Below, in pieces: positions 6,522 through 14,464 of a stretch of DNA of 30,598 nucleotides. The position numbers and the translations under genes were made by a program. The stretch comes from Oscillibacter sp. GTDB lineage: Bacteria > Bacillota > Clostridia > Oscillospirales > Oscillospiraceae. Position 1 is the first letter of the stretch. Each line of letters begins with the position of its first letter. Location of the stretch: positions 1 to 30,598 of the forward strand of contig DNFA01000086.1 of NCBI GenBank assembly GCA_003487665.1, in the 5' to 3' direction. A model generated the notes under the pieces. The model made no database searches. It saw only the letters and a list, made by a program, of their open reading frames with translations, and was not told where the DNA came from.

Positions 6522-7605
6522 CGCGGCAGCAACGACGCTGCAAAAGCCGCCGCAGGTGAAAAAGGCGCTGTTATACGCGATGGACCATTATGCAAGCCCC
6601 GGACGCGGCGGACATAGACCGGCAATGCTCGCTTCCGACGCGGTCTATGCCTGCCGGCAGGAGCTGGCAGCGCTTTTTGAGGCAAAGCCGGAGGACATCG
6701 TCTTCACCATGAACGCCACGCATGCGCTGAACCTTGCCATCCGGTCTCTGGCGTCAGCGGGCGATGAGGTCGTGATTTCGGGCTTTGAGCATAACGCGGT
6801 GTGGAGACCGCTCAATCAGATCGGCGCGGATGTCCGCATTGCCGGACGGCGGCTGTTTGACCCGGACGATACGATCGAGGGCTTCCGCGCGGCAATCACA
6901 GAGAACACAAAGGCGGTTGTCTGCACGCACGTGTCGAACGTGTTCGGCTATGTTCTGCCGGTGGAGGAAATTGCGGCGCTGTGCCGCGAGCGGGAGGTGC
7001 CGCTGATTCTCGATTGCTCGCAGTCGGCAGGGATTCTGCCGGTGTCTCTGAGAAAGCTTCCTGCGGCGTTTTTGTGCATGCCGGGGCACAAGTCGCTCTA
7101 TGGTCCGCAGGGGACGGGCGTTCTGGTCTGCGGGCATGCACTCAGACCCCTGCTCGCCGGCGGGACGGGGAGCCTGTCCGAGCGCGCGCAGATGCCGGAG
7201 TTTACCCCCGACGCGGGCGAGGCAGGCACGCACAATGTGCCGGGCATCTGCGCGCTGCACGAGGGTGTGCGGTTTGTCAGAAGCATGGGGCTTTCGCAGA
7301 TTGCCGCGCACGAAAAGATGCTCGCGCAGCTTTTGATTGCCGAGCTGGAAGCGATGCCGGGCGTGCGGGTCTTTCATGGAGCGGCGCAGACCGGCGTGGT
7401 GTCGTTTCTGCTCGAACGGGAGGATGTGGAGAAAACCGCTGCCAGACTTTCCCGGCAGGGCTTTGCGCTTCGCGCGGGGCTTCACTGCGCGCCGCTGGCG
7501 CACGAGTCGGCAGGGACGCTGCAATCCGGCACCGTTCGAGCCGGTTTCTCCGTTTTCAACACCGCGCGTGAGGTGCGCGAGCTGGTCCGCGTCCTGTCTT
7601 GCTGA
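6508..7605 (+). CDS. Class V aminotransferase, cysteine-desulfurase-like
   Basis: 365-aa PLP enzyme. Seen: N-terminal IYFDAAATT (2-10); THALNLAI (about 71-78); LILDCSQSAG with the PLP-contacting Asp169; the PLP lysine Lys195 in MPGHKSLYGPQGTG; THNVPG (241-246); and Cys327 in RAGLHCAPLAH. The RxGxHC context matches the mobile-loop cysteine of group II (SufS/CsdA-like) desulfurases. So it probably removes sulfur (or selenium) from cysteine to give alanine and an enzyme persulfide. No SUF scaffold genes are adjacent; instead a DUF3343 gene overlaps the 5' end, as is known for a specialised subgroup. Start ATG at 6508 fits the family N-terminus; GGAGGAGGCGGG lies upstream. Confidence 0.9.
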   Translation: MIYFDAAATTLQKPPQVKKALLYAMDHYASPGRGGHRPAMLASDAVYACRQELAALFEAKPEDIVFTMNATHALNLAIRSLASAGDEVVISGFEHNAVWRPLNQIGADVRIAGRRLFDPDDTIEGFRAAITENTKAVVCTHVSNVFGYVLPVEEIAALCREREVPLILDCSQSAGILPVSLRKLPAAFLCMPGHKSLYGPQGTGVLVCGHALRPLLAGGTGSLSERAQMPEFTPDAGEAGTHNVPGICALHEGVRFVRSMGLSQIAAHEKMLAQLLIAELEAMPGVRVFHGAAQTGVVSFLLEREDVEKTAARLSRQGFALRAGLHCAPLAHESAGTLQSGTVRAGFSVFNTAREVRELVRVLSC

Positions 7606-7633
7606 GAGAACTTCATTTTTTCCGCTTCGCCAC

Positions 7634-7662
7634 TTGCACTGCGCGCCGATTTGGAGTATAAT
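7634..7662 (+). promoter_or_regulatory. Promoter before the cdaA-like start
   Basis: TTGCAC (7634-7639), 17-nt spacer, TATAAT (7657-7662). The start is predicted near 7669, about 29 nt before the ATG at 7698. Confidence 0.75.
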
Positions 7663-7697
7663 CACAATAATTATAAGTATCAGCAGGAGTGGCATCT

Positions 7698-8615
7698 ATG
7701 ACCGCGATACGCACATTTTTTCAGGAATTCTGGAACCGTATCCCCCAGATCGGGGTTAACGATATTATTGATATTTTAATTGTTGCATTTCTGTTCTACA
7801 CCGTCATGCGCCTGATTCGCTCGACAAGCGCGGCGCGCATAGCAAGAAGCATTCTGCTTCTGCTGGTGGTGACGGGTCTGACGGAAATCTTCAAGCTCTA
7901 TACGCTCAACTGGATTCTCAGCAAGATTCTGGAGATTGGCGTCATTGCGCTCGTCATCATGTTCCAGCCGGAGCTGCGGCGGATGCTGGTGAAAAACCTG
8001 ACGGCGGCGGGCTACACCGTGGACGGTGTGCCCGACGGTGAGGAGGCGCTGGCTTATCTGGATGCGGCGGACTACGATGTGGCGGTGCTGGACATCATGA
8101 TGCCCAAAGTGGACGGCCTGACGGTGCTGCGCACGCTGCGCGGTCGGGACGAGCAGCTGCCTGTGCTGCTGCTCACCGCCCGGGACGCGGTGTCCGACCG
8201 GGTGGACGGTCTGGATGCCGGGGCGGATGACTATCTCATCAAGCCCTTTGCGCTGGACGAGCTGCTGGCGCGGCTGCGGGTGCTGACCCGGAAGAAGGGC
8301 AGCGGCCGCACCAACGTGTATACACTGGCCGACCTGACGGTGGACACCGCCGGACGGACGGCGCAGCGGAACGGGCGGACGCTGGAACTGTCGGCGCGGG
8401 AATACGCGCTGCTGGAATACCTGATGCGCAATAAGGGCGTGATCCTCTCCCGCCAGCAGATCGAAAATAACCTCTGGAGCCTGGATTACGCCGGGGGCAC
8501 CAACGTGGTGGACGTGTACATCAGCTATCTGCGGAAAAAGCTGGAGCTGCCCGGCGAGGCCAGGCTGCTGCACACCGTGCGGGGTATGGGCTGGGTGCTG
8601 AAGGAGGACGCATGA
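7698..8615 (+). CDS. Chimeric frame: CdaA membrane domain joined to OmpR-family response regulator
   Basis: Residues 1 to about 95 are the N-terminus of a CdaA diadenylate cyclase: three membrane helices (about 24-40, 50-65, 72-89) and the LVIMFQPELRRML lead-in to the cyclase domain. The cyclase domain itself (DGA and RHR motifs) is absent. From about residue 96 the frame is a response regulator that begins after its first strand: the acidic-pair segment is missing, but the phosphoacceptor Asp132 in VLDIMMPK, Thr160 and Lys182 remain, and a complete winged-helix DNA-binding domain follows, ending RGMGWVLK. Start: ATG with CAGGAG 8 nt upstream. Neither half should work. The best reading is a join of two different genomes or loci at 7968-7992. 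The histidine kinase gene overlaps the end (ATGA), as expected for the regulator half only. Confidence 0.85.
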   Translation: MTAIRTFFQEFWNRIPQIGVNDIIDILIVAFLFYTVMRLIRSTSAARIARSILLLLVVTGLTEIFKLYTLNWILSKILEIGVIALVIMFQPELRRMLVKNLTAAGYTVDGVPDGEEALAYLDAADYDVAVLDIMMPKVDGLTVLRTLRGRDEQLPVLLLTARDAVSDRVDGLDAGADDYLIKPFALDELLARLRVLTRKKGSGRTNVYTLADLTVDTAGRTAQRNGRTLELSAREYALLEYLMRNKGVILSRQQIENNLWSLDYAGGTNVVDVYISYLRKKLELPGEARLLHTVRGMGWVLKEDA

Positions 8616-9964
8616 GACACATCTCTATCAAGTGGCGCATGACCCTGTGGTTCACGGTGGTGATGGTGACCATCTCCGCGCTGGTGCTGGTGTTCGTGAT
8701 GCTGATGAACCGCAACAGCGTCACCCGCCCGCCGGAGGCGCAGGTGGTGTACATGGTGCAGCGCAACGCCGATGATCTGGAATTTGACCACGGGAACTGG
8801 GATTTCAGCGACGTGGAGTTCTACGGCCACGGGGTGTACACCGAGATCTACGACGAGGACGGGCGCCTGCTGGGCGGCGCGGGGCCTGCGGCGGTGACGG
8901 AGCAGATGCCCTTCTCCGACGAGGGACTGCGGACAGTGACCGGCAGCGACGGCGGGCGGTACTATGTGTACGACAGGGCGCTGAACGTGGGCGGCGCCAC
9001 CGTGTGGGTGCGGGGCACCATCGACAGCGCCGCCAGAGAGGGCGTCATGGACGTGATCGTGCCGCTGGCGTGGGCGCTGCTGCCGGGCCTGGTGGTGGTG
9101 TCGGCGCTGGGCGGCTGGCTGATATCCAGCCTGTCCTTCAAGCCCATGGAGAAGGTCATCGCCGCGGCGGAGAGCATCTCCGGCGGCGACGACCTGTCGA
9201 AGCGCATCGGTCTGCCGCGGGGGAAAAGCGAGATCAACCGGCTGGCGGGCGCCTTTGACGATATGTTCGACCGGCTGGAGCGCTCCTTCAAGGCGGAGAC
9301 GCAGTTTACCTCCGACGCCAGCCACGAGCTGCGGACGCCCGTCACCGTCATTCTGGCAGAGTGCGATACGCTGGAGCGCACACAGCCCACGGCAGAGGAC
9401 TACCAGGAGGGCGTGGGCGTGATCCGGCGGCAGGCGCAGCAGATGTCCCGTCTTATCGGGCAGCTGCTGCACATCACCCGGCTGGAGCAGGGCACGCAGA
9501 AAACGTACATGGAGCGCGCCGACCTGAGCACGCTGGCGGAGGCCGTGTGCGAGCAGCAGAGGCTGATCGCCCCGGCGGGCACGGAGCTGACGCTGGACGC
9601 GCCGGAGCCGGTGGAGGTGCAGGCGGACGTGCTGCTCATGACCCGTGTGCTGAACAACCTGATCGCCAACGCCTTCCACTATGGAAAGGACGGCGGCCAT
9701 GTGAGCGTGACCGTCCGGCGGGAGAACGGCTGGGCAGTGCTGGCCGTCCGGGATGACGGCATCGGTATCGCGCCGGAGCAGCAGGAGAGGATATGGCAGC
9801 GGTTCTATCAGGTGGATCCCGCCCGCAGCGGCGGCGAGGGCACCGGACTGGGGCTGTACATGGTGCGGCAGATCGCGCGGCTCCACGGCGGCACCGCGGA
9901 GGCGGACAGCGCGCCGGGGCAGGGCAGCACCTTCACCGTCCGGATCCCGGCACACAAGAAGTGA
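8612..9964 (+). CDS. Sensor histidine kinase
   Basis: 450-aa membrane kinase, partner of the regulator half upstream. Layout: first membrane helix (about 10-32), an extracytoplasmic sensor of about 110 residues, second helix (about 148-172), HAMP linker (SFKPMEKVIAAAESISGGDD region), a dimerisation domain with phosphoacceptor His238 in DASHELRTP, and an ATPase domain with NNLIANAF (N box), DDGIGIAP (G1) and GEGTGLGLYMV (G2). It starts at the ATGA overlap with the regulator stop, so the two are co-translated. The ligand is unknown. The downstream VanZ-like gene has its own promoter and may be a target (inference). Confidence 0.95.
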   Translation: MRHISIKWRMTLWFTVVMVTISALVLVFVMLMNRNSVTRPPEAQVVYMVQRNADDLEFDHGNWDFSDVEFYGHGVYTEIYDEDGRLLGGAGPAAVTEQMPFSDEGLRTVTGSDGGRYYVYDRALNVGGATVWVRGTIDSAAREGVMDVIVPLAWALLPGLVVVSALGGWLISSLSFKPMEKVIAAAESISGGDDLSKRIGLPRGKSEINRLAGAFDDMFDRLERSFKAETQFTSDASHELRTPVTVILAECDTLERTQPTAEDYQEGVGVIRRQAQQMSRLIGQLLHITRLEQGTQKTYMERADLSTLAEAVCEQQRLIAPAGTELTLDAPEPVEVQADVLLMTRVLNNLIANAFHYGKDGGHVSVTVRRENGWAVLAVRDDGIGIAPEQQERIWQRFYQVDPARSGGEGTGLGLYMVRQIARLHGGTAEADSAPGQGSTFTVRIPAHKK

Positions 9965-9975
9965 ATGATATACTG

Positions 9976-10004
9976 TCATCCCCCGTCCGCCGGACGGGGG
10001 ATGA
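9976..10004 (+). terminator. Terminator after the two-component pair
   Basis: 13-bp stem (9976-9988 with 9992-10004) rich in G and C with a 3-nt loop, 15 nt after the kinase stop, followed by TTTAT. The U-tract is short, so termination may be partial. Confidence 0.75.
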
Positions 10005-10019
10005 TTTATGTGTAAGTAA

Positions 10020-10092
10020 AAGTTAAATTAGTTGAAGTTACTTGTATGTTTTGTTTAAGTTGGTTGACTTTCCCGGCACGGGCGGGCATAAT
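10020..10092 (+). promoter_or_regulatory. AT-rich repeat tract and promoter of the VanZ-like gene
   Basis: Promoter: TTGACT (10064-10069), 17-nt spacer, CATAAT (10087-10092), start near 10099. Just upstream is an AT-rich tract, unusual in this GC-rich block, holding AAGTTA at 10020-10025 and 10035-10040 and AAGTTG at 10057-10062. Such direct repeats next to a -35 box resemble binding sites of OmpR-type regulators; the regulator encoded upstream is a candidate. The link is inference. Confidence 0.55.
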
Positions 10093-10123
10093 AGGGCATA
10101 CTATGTAAGAGGGAGGTGCGGCT

Positions 10124-10642
10124 ATGGCGGAGAACATCATGCGGGCGCTGTCCCGGTATGCGCCTGACCTGCTCCTGCTGCTGGCGCTGTATCTCCTGCT
10201 GCTGCGCCGCTGGGCGCAGCAGGGCGGGCGGCGCGTGTTCGTGTACACCGCGTTTTACGTCTATATGGCGGGTGTGCTGTGGGTGACGGTGCTGCCCCTT
10301 GTCTCCCTGCTGGGCGTACATCACCCCTATGTGCCCATGATCCTGGAGCCCTTCCGCGACCTGCGCGCCGGGTACGGCGACGCCGAGCGCCAGCTGCTCC
10401 TGAACGTGCTGATGACGGTACCCTTCGGCGTTCTCTGGCCGGTGGTGCGCCGGGGCAAGGCCGGGGTGCTGCGCACGGTGGGCGCGGCGTTTTTTATGAG
10501 CCTGTGCATTGAGCTGGTGCAGCCGCTGCTGCCCACGGCGCGGACGGCGGACATCACCGACCTGATCTGCAACACCGCCGGTGCCCTTGTGGGCTACGGG
10601 CTGTACCGCCCGTGGAAAAAGCACCTGCGGGCGTGGATGTGA
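10124..10642 (+). CDS. VanZ-like membrane protein
   Basis: 172-aa membrane protein with about four or five helices. VanZ-family signs: LNVLMTVPFGVLWP (about 89-102), a helix with CIELVQ (about 127-132), then TARTADITDLICNTAGALVGY (about 138-158, family pattern of a polar Asp-rich segment then N-T-x-G-x-x-x-G). VanZ proteins give low-level teicoplanin or lipoglycopeptide tolerance in some Gram-positives, but most family members have no known role. GGGAGG upstream of the ATG. Single-gene unit between a promoter and a terminator. Confidence 0.88.
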   Translation: MAENIMRALSRYAPDLLLLLALYLLLLRRWAQQGGRRVFVYTAFYVYMAGVLWVTVLPLVSLLGVHHPYVPMILEPFRDLRAGYGDAERQLLLNVLMTVPFGVLWPVVRRGKAGVLRTVGAAFFMSLCIELVQPLLPTARTADITDLICNTAGALVGYGLYRPWKKHLRAWM

Positions 10643-10650
10643 GTGTAAAT

Positions 10651-10680
10651 ATGCCCCCGGCGAAGCCGGGGGCATTTCTT
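10651..10680 (+). terminator. Terminator after VanZ-like gene
   Basis: 11-bp stem ATGCCCCCGGC/GCCGGGGGCAT (10651-10661 with 10665-10675), GAA loop, then TTTCTT. Nine nt after the stop codon. Confidence 0.85.
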
Positions 10681-10720
10681 ATCCTGCGGCGCATATACTG
10701 CTCCAAAAGGAGGAGTGACC

Positions 10721-11101
10721 ATGGCACAGCTTGACCCCATCACATGGTTCCGCAGCGCCCACCCGGAGCAGGGCAGCCTGCGGGTGCAGGTATCCGCCGC
10801 CCAGGGCATATTCCCCATCCCCGGCGCGGCGGTGGAGGTATACCGCGACTTCGGCGCGGTGCGGGAGACGTTCTACTCCGGCGTGACCGACAGCTCCGGC
10901 ATTGCCGACAGGATACTGCTGCCGGCGCTGCCCGCGTCGCTGGGACTGTCGTCGGACACGGCGGGCATCAGCGGCACCGCCTACACCGTGGCGGTGAGCC
11001 ACCCGGACTACCACTGTCCGGAGCACCAGCAGGTGCTGGTGTTTCCCCGTATTGAGTCCGTGCTGGCGGTGACGCTGCCGCCGCAGCGAGAGGAGGGCTG
11101 A
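10721..11101 (+). CDS. Carboxypeptidase-regulatory-like (Ig-like beta sandwich) protein, 126 aa
   Basis: Small protein without a signal peptide. GSLRVQVSAAQGIFPIPGAAVEVYRD-type strands, a DSSGIADRILLPALP turn and YTVAVSHPDY with a closing VTLPPQ fit the beta-sandwich 'carboxypeptidase regulatory-like' pattern, in which a GxAV strand is followed by a D-x-x-G turn. The ATG at 10721 follows AAAAGGAGG with 7 nt spacing. It is followed after 3 nt by the peptidoglycan-binding protein gene, so the two probably form one structure or complex at the cell or spore envelope (inference). No catalytic motif seen. Confidence 0.65.
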   Translation: MAQLDPITWFRSAHPEQGSLRVQVSAAQGIFPIPGAAVEVYRDFGAVRETFYSGVTDSSGIADRILLPALPASLGLSSDTAGISGTAYTVAVSHPDYHCPEHQQVLVFPRIESVLAVTLPPQREEG

Positions 11102-11104
11102 GCC

Positions 11105-12454
11105 GTGCCCTATCCTGTTGTTCCGGAGTACATCACCGTCCATCTGGGCGCGCCGGACGCCCCGGCGGAGAACGTCACCGTCACCTTTCCCCGCTATATC
11201 AAGGGCGTGGCCGCCAGCGAAATATACCCCACGTGGAACGAGAGCGCCATCCGCGCCAATGTGCTGGCGCAGATATCCGTGGCGCTGAACCGGGTCTATA
11301 CGGAGTTCTACCGCAGCCGGGGCTATGACTTCGACATCACCAACAACACCCAGTACGATCAGGCATTCTCCCCCAATAAGGAGATGTTCGAGAACATCAA
11401 CGCCATCGTGGACGATACGTTCAACAACTACATCGTCCGCCGGGGCAACGTGGAGCCGCTGTACGCCCAGTTCTGCGACGGCGTGCGCACCCAGTGCCGG
11501 GGGCTGTCTCAGTGGGGCAGCCAGGAGCTGGCGCAGCAGGGACGCACGCCCTACGAGATATTGCAGTACTACTACGGGCAGGACATTGACCTGGTGTACA
11601 ACGCCCCGGTGGGGGACAGCACGCCCTCTTATCCCGGACGGCCGCTGACCGTGGGCAGCGTGGGCGAGGATGTCCGCACCATCCAGCGGGAGCTGAACCG
11701 CATCCGCAAGAACTACCCGGCTCTCCCCGCCGTCGGAGAGACCGACGGCGTCTTCGGCGCGGACACCGCCGCCGCCGTCCGCGCCTTCCAGCGGATCTTC
11801 GGCCTGACGGAGGACGGCATTGTGGGCAAGGGCACATGGTATCGCATCAAGTCCGTCTACAACGGGGTCAAGAGCCTGTCGGAGGTCACCAGTGAGGGGC
11901 TGTCCCTCTCCGAAGCCCAGCGGCAGTTCCCCAAGGTGCTGCGGCGGGGCGACACCGGCATCGGCGTCCAGACCATCCGGTTCTATCTGGCGTTTCTGGG
12001 CTTCTTCCTGCCGGAGCTGCCGCCCATCCGCATCTCCGACGTGTTCGACGACGAGCTGCGGGACGCGGTGCTGGCCTTCCAGAGCACCTATGGCCTGACG
12101 GTGGACGGCGTGGTGGGGCGGAACACATGGAACGCCATCCGGAACGTCTATGAGCAGACGCTCTACCAGCTACCGCCGGAGTACCAGACCTTCGCCCGGC
12201 AGATATATCCGGGGCGCTTTCTGGTGGAAGGCGACACCGGCGCGGAGGTGACGCTGCTTCAGACCCAGCTGAACCGGCTGGCGCAGCGGGACAGCTCCCT
12301 GCCCCCTGTGACGGTGGACGGTATCTTCGGCGCGGCCACCGCCGCCGCTGTCCGCGCCCTGCAAAACCGGCTGGGCTATACCCCCACCGGCGCGGTGGGC
12401 CCCGTTCTGTGGTCGTATATCATCACCCAAGGCGCCGGCTACGGGGTGTTCTGA
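11105..12454 (+). CDS. SpoIID-like N-terminal region with three peptidoglycan-binding repeats
   Basis: 449-aa protein without a clear signal peptide. Residues about 30-150 resemble the SpoIID/LytB type region (GVAASEIYPTWNESAIRANV, then LNRVYTEFYRSRGYDFDI and a Cys-containing FCDGVRTQCRGLSQWGS). Three PG_binding_1 repeats follow at about 178-245, 278-345 and 372-440, each with an L-x-x-G-D/V start, Q-x-x-L, a D-G-V/I-F turn, A-V-x-A-F/L-Q and a final G-x-x-T/L-W. SpoIID-like regions occur in lytic transglycosylases and their inactive relatives. The protein probably binds wall or cortex peptidoglycan; whether it cuts it is unclear. GTG start with GGAGGG 6 nt upstream. It ends at a strong stem-loop. 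Confidence 0.82.
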   Translation: MPYPVVPEYITVHLGAPDAPAENVTVTFPRYIKGVAASEIYPTWNESAIRANVLAQISVALNRVYTEFYRSRGYDFDITNNTQYDQAFSPNKEMFENINAIVDDTFNNYIVRRGNVEPLYAQFCDGVRTQCRGLSQWGSQELAQQGRTPYEILQYYYGQDIDLVYNAPVGDSTPSYPGRPLTVGSVGEDVRTIQRELNRIRKNYPALPAVGETDGVFGADTAAAVRAFQRIFGLTEDGIVGKGTWYRIKSVYNGVKSLSEVTSEGLSLSEAQRQFPKVLRRGDTGIGVQTIRFYLAFLGFFLPELPPIRISDVFDDELRDAVLAFQSTYGLTVDGVVGRNTWNAIRNVYEQTLYQLPPEYQTFARQIYPGRFLVEGDTGAEVTLLQTQLNRLAQRDSSLPPVTVDGIFGAATAAAVRALQNRLGYTPTGAVGPVLWSYIITQGAGYGVF

Positions 12455-12457
12455 ATA

Positions 12458-12502
12458 AGCACAAGCTCCTCCTCCGGCTTAGCCGGAGGAGGAGCTTGTG
12501 CT
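12458..12502. terminator. Bidirectional stem-loop between convergent genes
   Basis: Perfect 21-bp stem (12458-12478 with 12482-12502) and a 3-nt loop, directly after the peptidoglycan-binding gene and 17 nt before the MATE gene end. No long U-tract, but its strength and convergent position indicate a shared terminator. Confidence 0.85.
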
Positions 12503-12519
12503 GTGTACTACTATTGCGG

Positions 12520-13896
12520 TTATTGCGTTCCTGTTTCTTCTGTCAGATTGTGCAGCCATTTACCGGAACGGCAGCGCAGCAGACCGATGATCATGCGTAC
12601 CACCTGCTCCGACTGCGTCAGCAGGAACAGCACCGGCAGGGAGTTCACGCCCAGCACCAGCAGGCCGATATAGGCGGCGGGGATGCCCACCAGCCACACA
12701 AGACCGCTGTCCATGAACAGCAGGAACTTTGTGTCGCCGCCGGCGCGAATGGCGGACAGCAGCACGGCGTTGAACATGCGGGTGGCGATGCGGATGTTGA
12801 ACAGCCTCACCATCAGAACGGCCACGTCCACGGAGCTGTCCGGCAGGGCGAAGATGCTGACCACCGGCCGGGCGATCAGGATCATCACCGCGGACACCAC
12901 GACAGAAAGCCCGATGGCCAGCGGGAACAGATACCGGATGATGGAGCGTGCCTTCTCCGACTCGCCCCGTCCCAGATGCTCGCCCAGCAGAATGCCGCTG
13001 GCACTGCCCATGCCGTCGGCGATGGTGTGGGGAACCATGCCGATCTTATAGGCCACCTGATAGGCCTCCAGCATGGCGGTGCCCAGCATGCCGAACGCCT
13101 TCAGATACATGGCGTCGCCCAGACCGAACACGATCTCGTTGCCGGCCATGGGGATCATGCGGCGAAATATGGGGCGCAGGAACGTGGACGGCCAGCGGAA
13201 CAGCTCTCCGGCGAAGCCGAGAAACGGTTGGCGGGTGACAAAGGCGTAGGTCACATGCCCCGCCAGCCCGCAGAAGGTGGCAATGACGGTGGCGATGGCC
13301 GCGCCCCGCACGCCCAGCGCGGGGAGCCCCAGCTTTCCGAAGATCAGCAGATAGTTCAGCAGGGCGTTGAGGCAGTTGGTGGCCAGACCGAGGAGCATGG
13401 GAACCTTCGTGGTCTGCACGCTGCGGTACATGAACGTGTACCCGTTGATGAGCGCGGTGAAGAAGTAGGAAAAGGCGCTGATGGAGATGTACTGCTTCGC
13501 CAGCTCGATGAGCCGGGCGTCGTCGCTGAAGAAGGACAGGAACCATGTGCCGCCCAGCTTGGCCAGCAGAAAGAAGGCCAGCGCGATACACACGTTCAGC
13601 AGCAGCTGTAAGCCGAAGCAGCGCTTCAGGTTCCGCCGGTTCCCGGCACCGAAAAACTGGGAGGCGAATATCAGAATGCAGGAGTTGACGCCGAAACCCA
13701 CCAGCATCAGCAGGTTGTCGATCTGCGTGGCCACCGTTACGGCACCCACACCGCCCACATGACTGACCATCATGGTGTCCAGAAAGGACGCGCCCTGGTT
13801 CAGCGCCTGCTGCAAGCAGATGGGCAGCGCCAGACGCAGCGCTTTTTTGTAAAAGGACGGTGTGGAAAAATACGTTCCGATGATCCCGCTTTTCAT
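12520..13896 (-). CDS. MATE-family efflux transporter
   Basis: 458-aa protein with about twelve hydrophobic helices in two halves. The first half starts with ALPICLQQALNQGASFLDTMMV, a MATE hallmark; other signs are VGFGVNSCILIFASQFFGA, LGVRGAAIATVIA and, in the second half, GMVPHTIADGMGSASGILLGEHLGRG (shown by its parts GMVPHTIADG and GILLGEHLG). MATE pumps export drugs, toxins or metabolites using Na+ or H+ gradients. The start ATG has GAGGGTGAT upstream. It begins only 35 nt after the fumarase beta-type gene with no terminator seen between, so it may be the last gene of the sigma-54 operon. A role in exporting substrate or product is inference. Confidence 0.92.
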   Translation of the reverse strand: MKSGIIGTYFSTPSFYKKALRLALPICLQQALNQGASFLDTMMVSHVGGVGAVTVATQIDNLLMLVGFGVNSCILIFASQFFGAGNRRNLKRCFGLQLLLNVCIALAFFLLAKLGGTWFLSFFSDDARLIELAKQYISISAFSYFFTALINGYTFMYRSVQTTKVPMLLGLATNCLNALLNYLLIFGKLGLPALGVRGAAIATVIATFCGLAGHVTYAFVTRQPFLGFAGELFRWPSTFLRPIFRRMIPMAGNEIVFGLGDAMYLKAFGMLGTAMLEAYQVAYKIGMVPHTIADGMGSASGILLGEHLGRGESEKARSIIRYLFPLAIGLSVVVSAVMILIARPVVSIFALPDSSVDVAVLMVRLFNIRIATRMFNAVLLSAIRAGGDTKFLLFMDSGLVWLVGIPAAYIGLLVLGVNSLPVLFLLTQSEQVVRMIIGLLRCRSGKWLHNLTEETGTQ

Positions 13897-13931
13897 AGCA
13901 TCACCCTCTGCAAGCGTAGTAGGTGCACCGG

Positions 13932-14450
13932 TCAGACAATGGCGCCGCCATGACAGTCGATACCCACGATGGCATAGAAATCCTGTACATAGAGACGGCA
14001 GACGGCTTCGGTGCCCAGGTCATCATAGCATACCGGTTCTTTCTTGTAAATAGACTGAGCAGTCAGCGCTGCCGTTCCGCCGATGGTCAGCAGGTACACC
14101 GCGTGGTTCTTCACGATGGATTCCGCCACCTCCGGCGACCGCCGACCCTTGCCGATCATGCACTTCAGCCCGTGCTCCAGCAGGGCGGGGGTGTAGGGAT
14201 CCATGCGGTAGCTGCTGGTGGGACCCGCGGGGCCGATGACCTGTCCGGGGCGCGCCGGCGCGGGGCCAACATAGTAGATCGTCTCGCCCTCCAGAGGGAA
14301 GGGGATCGGTTCTCCGGCGGACAGGCAGGCGGCCAGCCGCTTGTGGGCGGCGTCGCGGCCGGTGTAGAGCCAGCCGGTGAGCAGCACCTCATCTCCGGCG
14401 CGGAGCGAGGCGATGGCCTCCGGGGTCAGGGGTAATGTCAGATGCTTCAT
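13932..14450 (-). CDS. Fumarate hydratase class I / tartrate dehydratase type, beta subunit
   Basis: 172-aa C-terminal-type subunit of the Fe-S hydratase family. Seen: LRAGDEVLLTGWLYTGRDAA, then YYVGPAPARPGQVIGPAGPT, MDPYTP, MIGKG and GIDCHGG near the end, all family features. With the alpha subunit it hydrates fumarate to malate; the same family also includes L-tartrate dehydratase and mesaconase, so the substrate is set by context. Start chosen at ATG 14450, preceded by GGAGGG; an earlier ATG at 14468 overlaps the alpha stop (ATGA) but would place six extra residues before the conserved start. It follows the alpha subunit by 14 nt. Confidence 0.92.
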   Translation of the reverse strand: MKHLTLPLTPEAIASLRAGDEVLLTGWLYTGRDAAHKRLAACLSAGEPIPFPLEGETIYYVGPAPARPGQVIGPAGPTSSYRMDPYTPALLEHGLKCMIGKGRRSPEVAESIVKNHAVYLLTIGGTAALTAQSIYKKEPVCYDDLGTEAVCRLYVQDFYAIVGIDCHGGAIV

Positions 14451-14464
14451 GGTGTGTCCCTCCG

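Noticed and set aside
7698..8615. A genuine new class of membrane-anchored response regulator
   Set aside because: The receiver lacks its acidic-pair strand and the CdaA part lacks its enzyme domain, so an artificial or accidental join is more probable; reported as a finding for checking instead.
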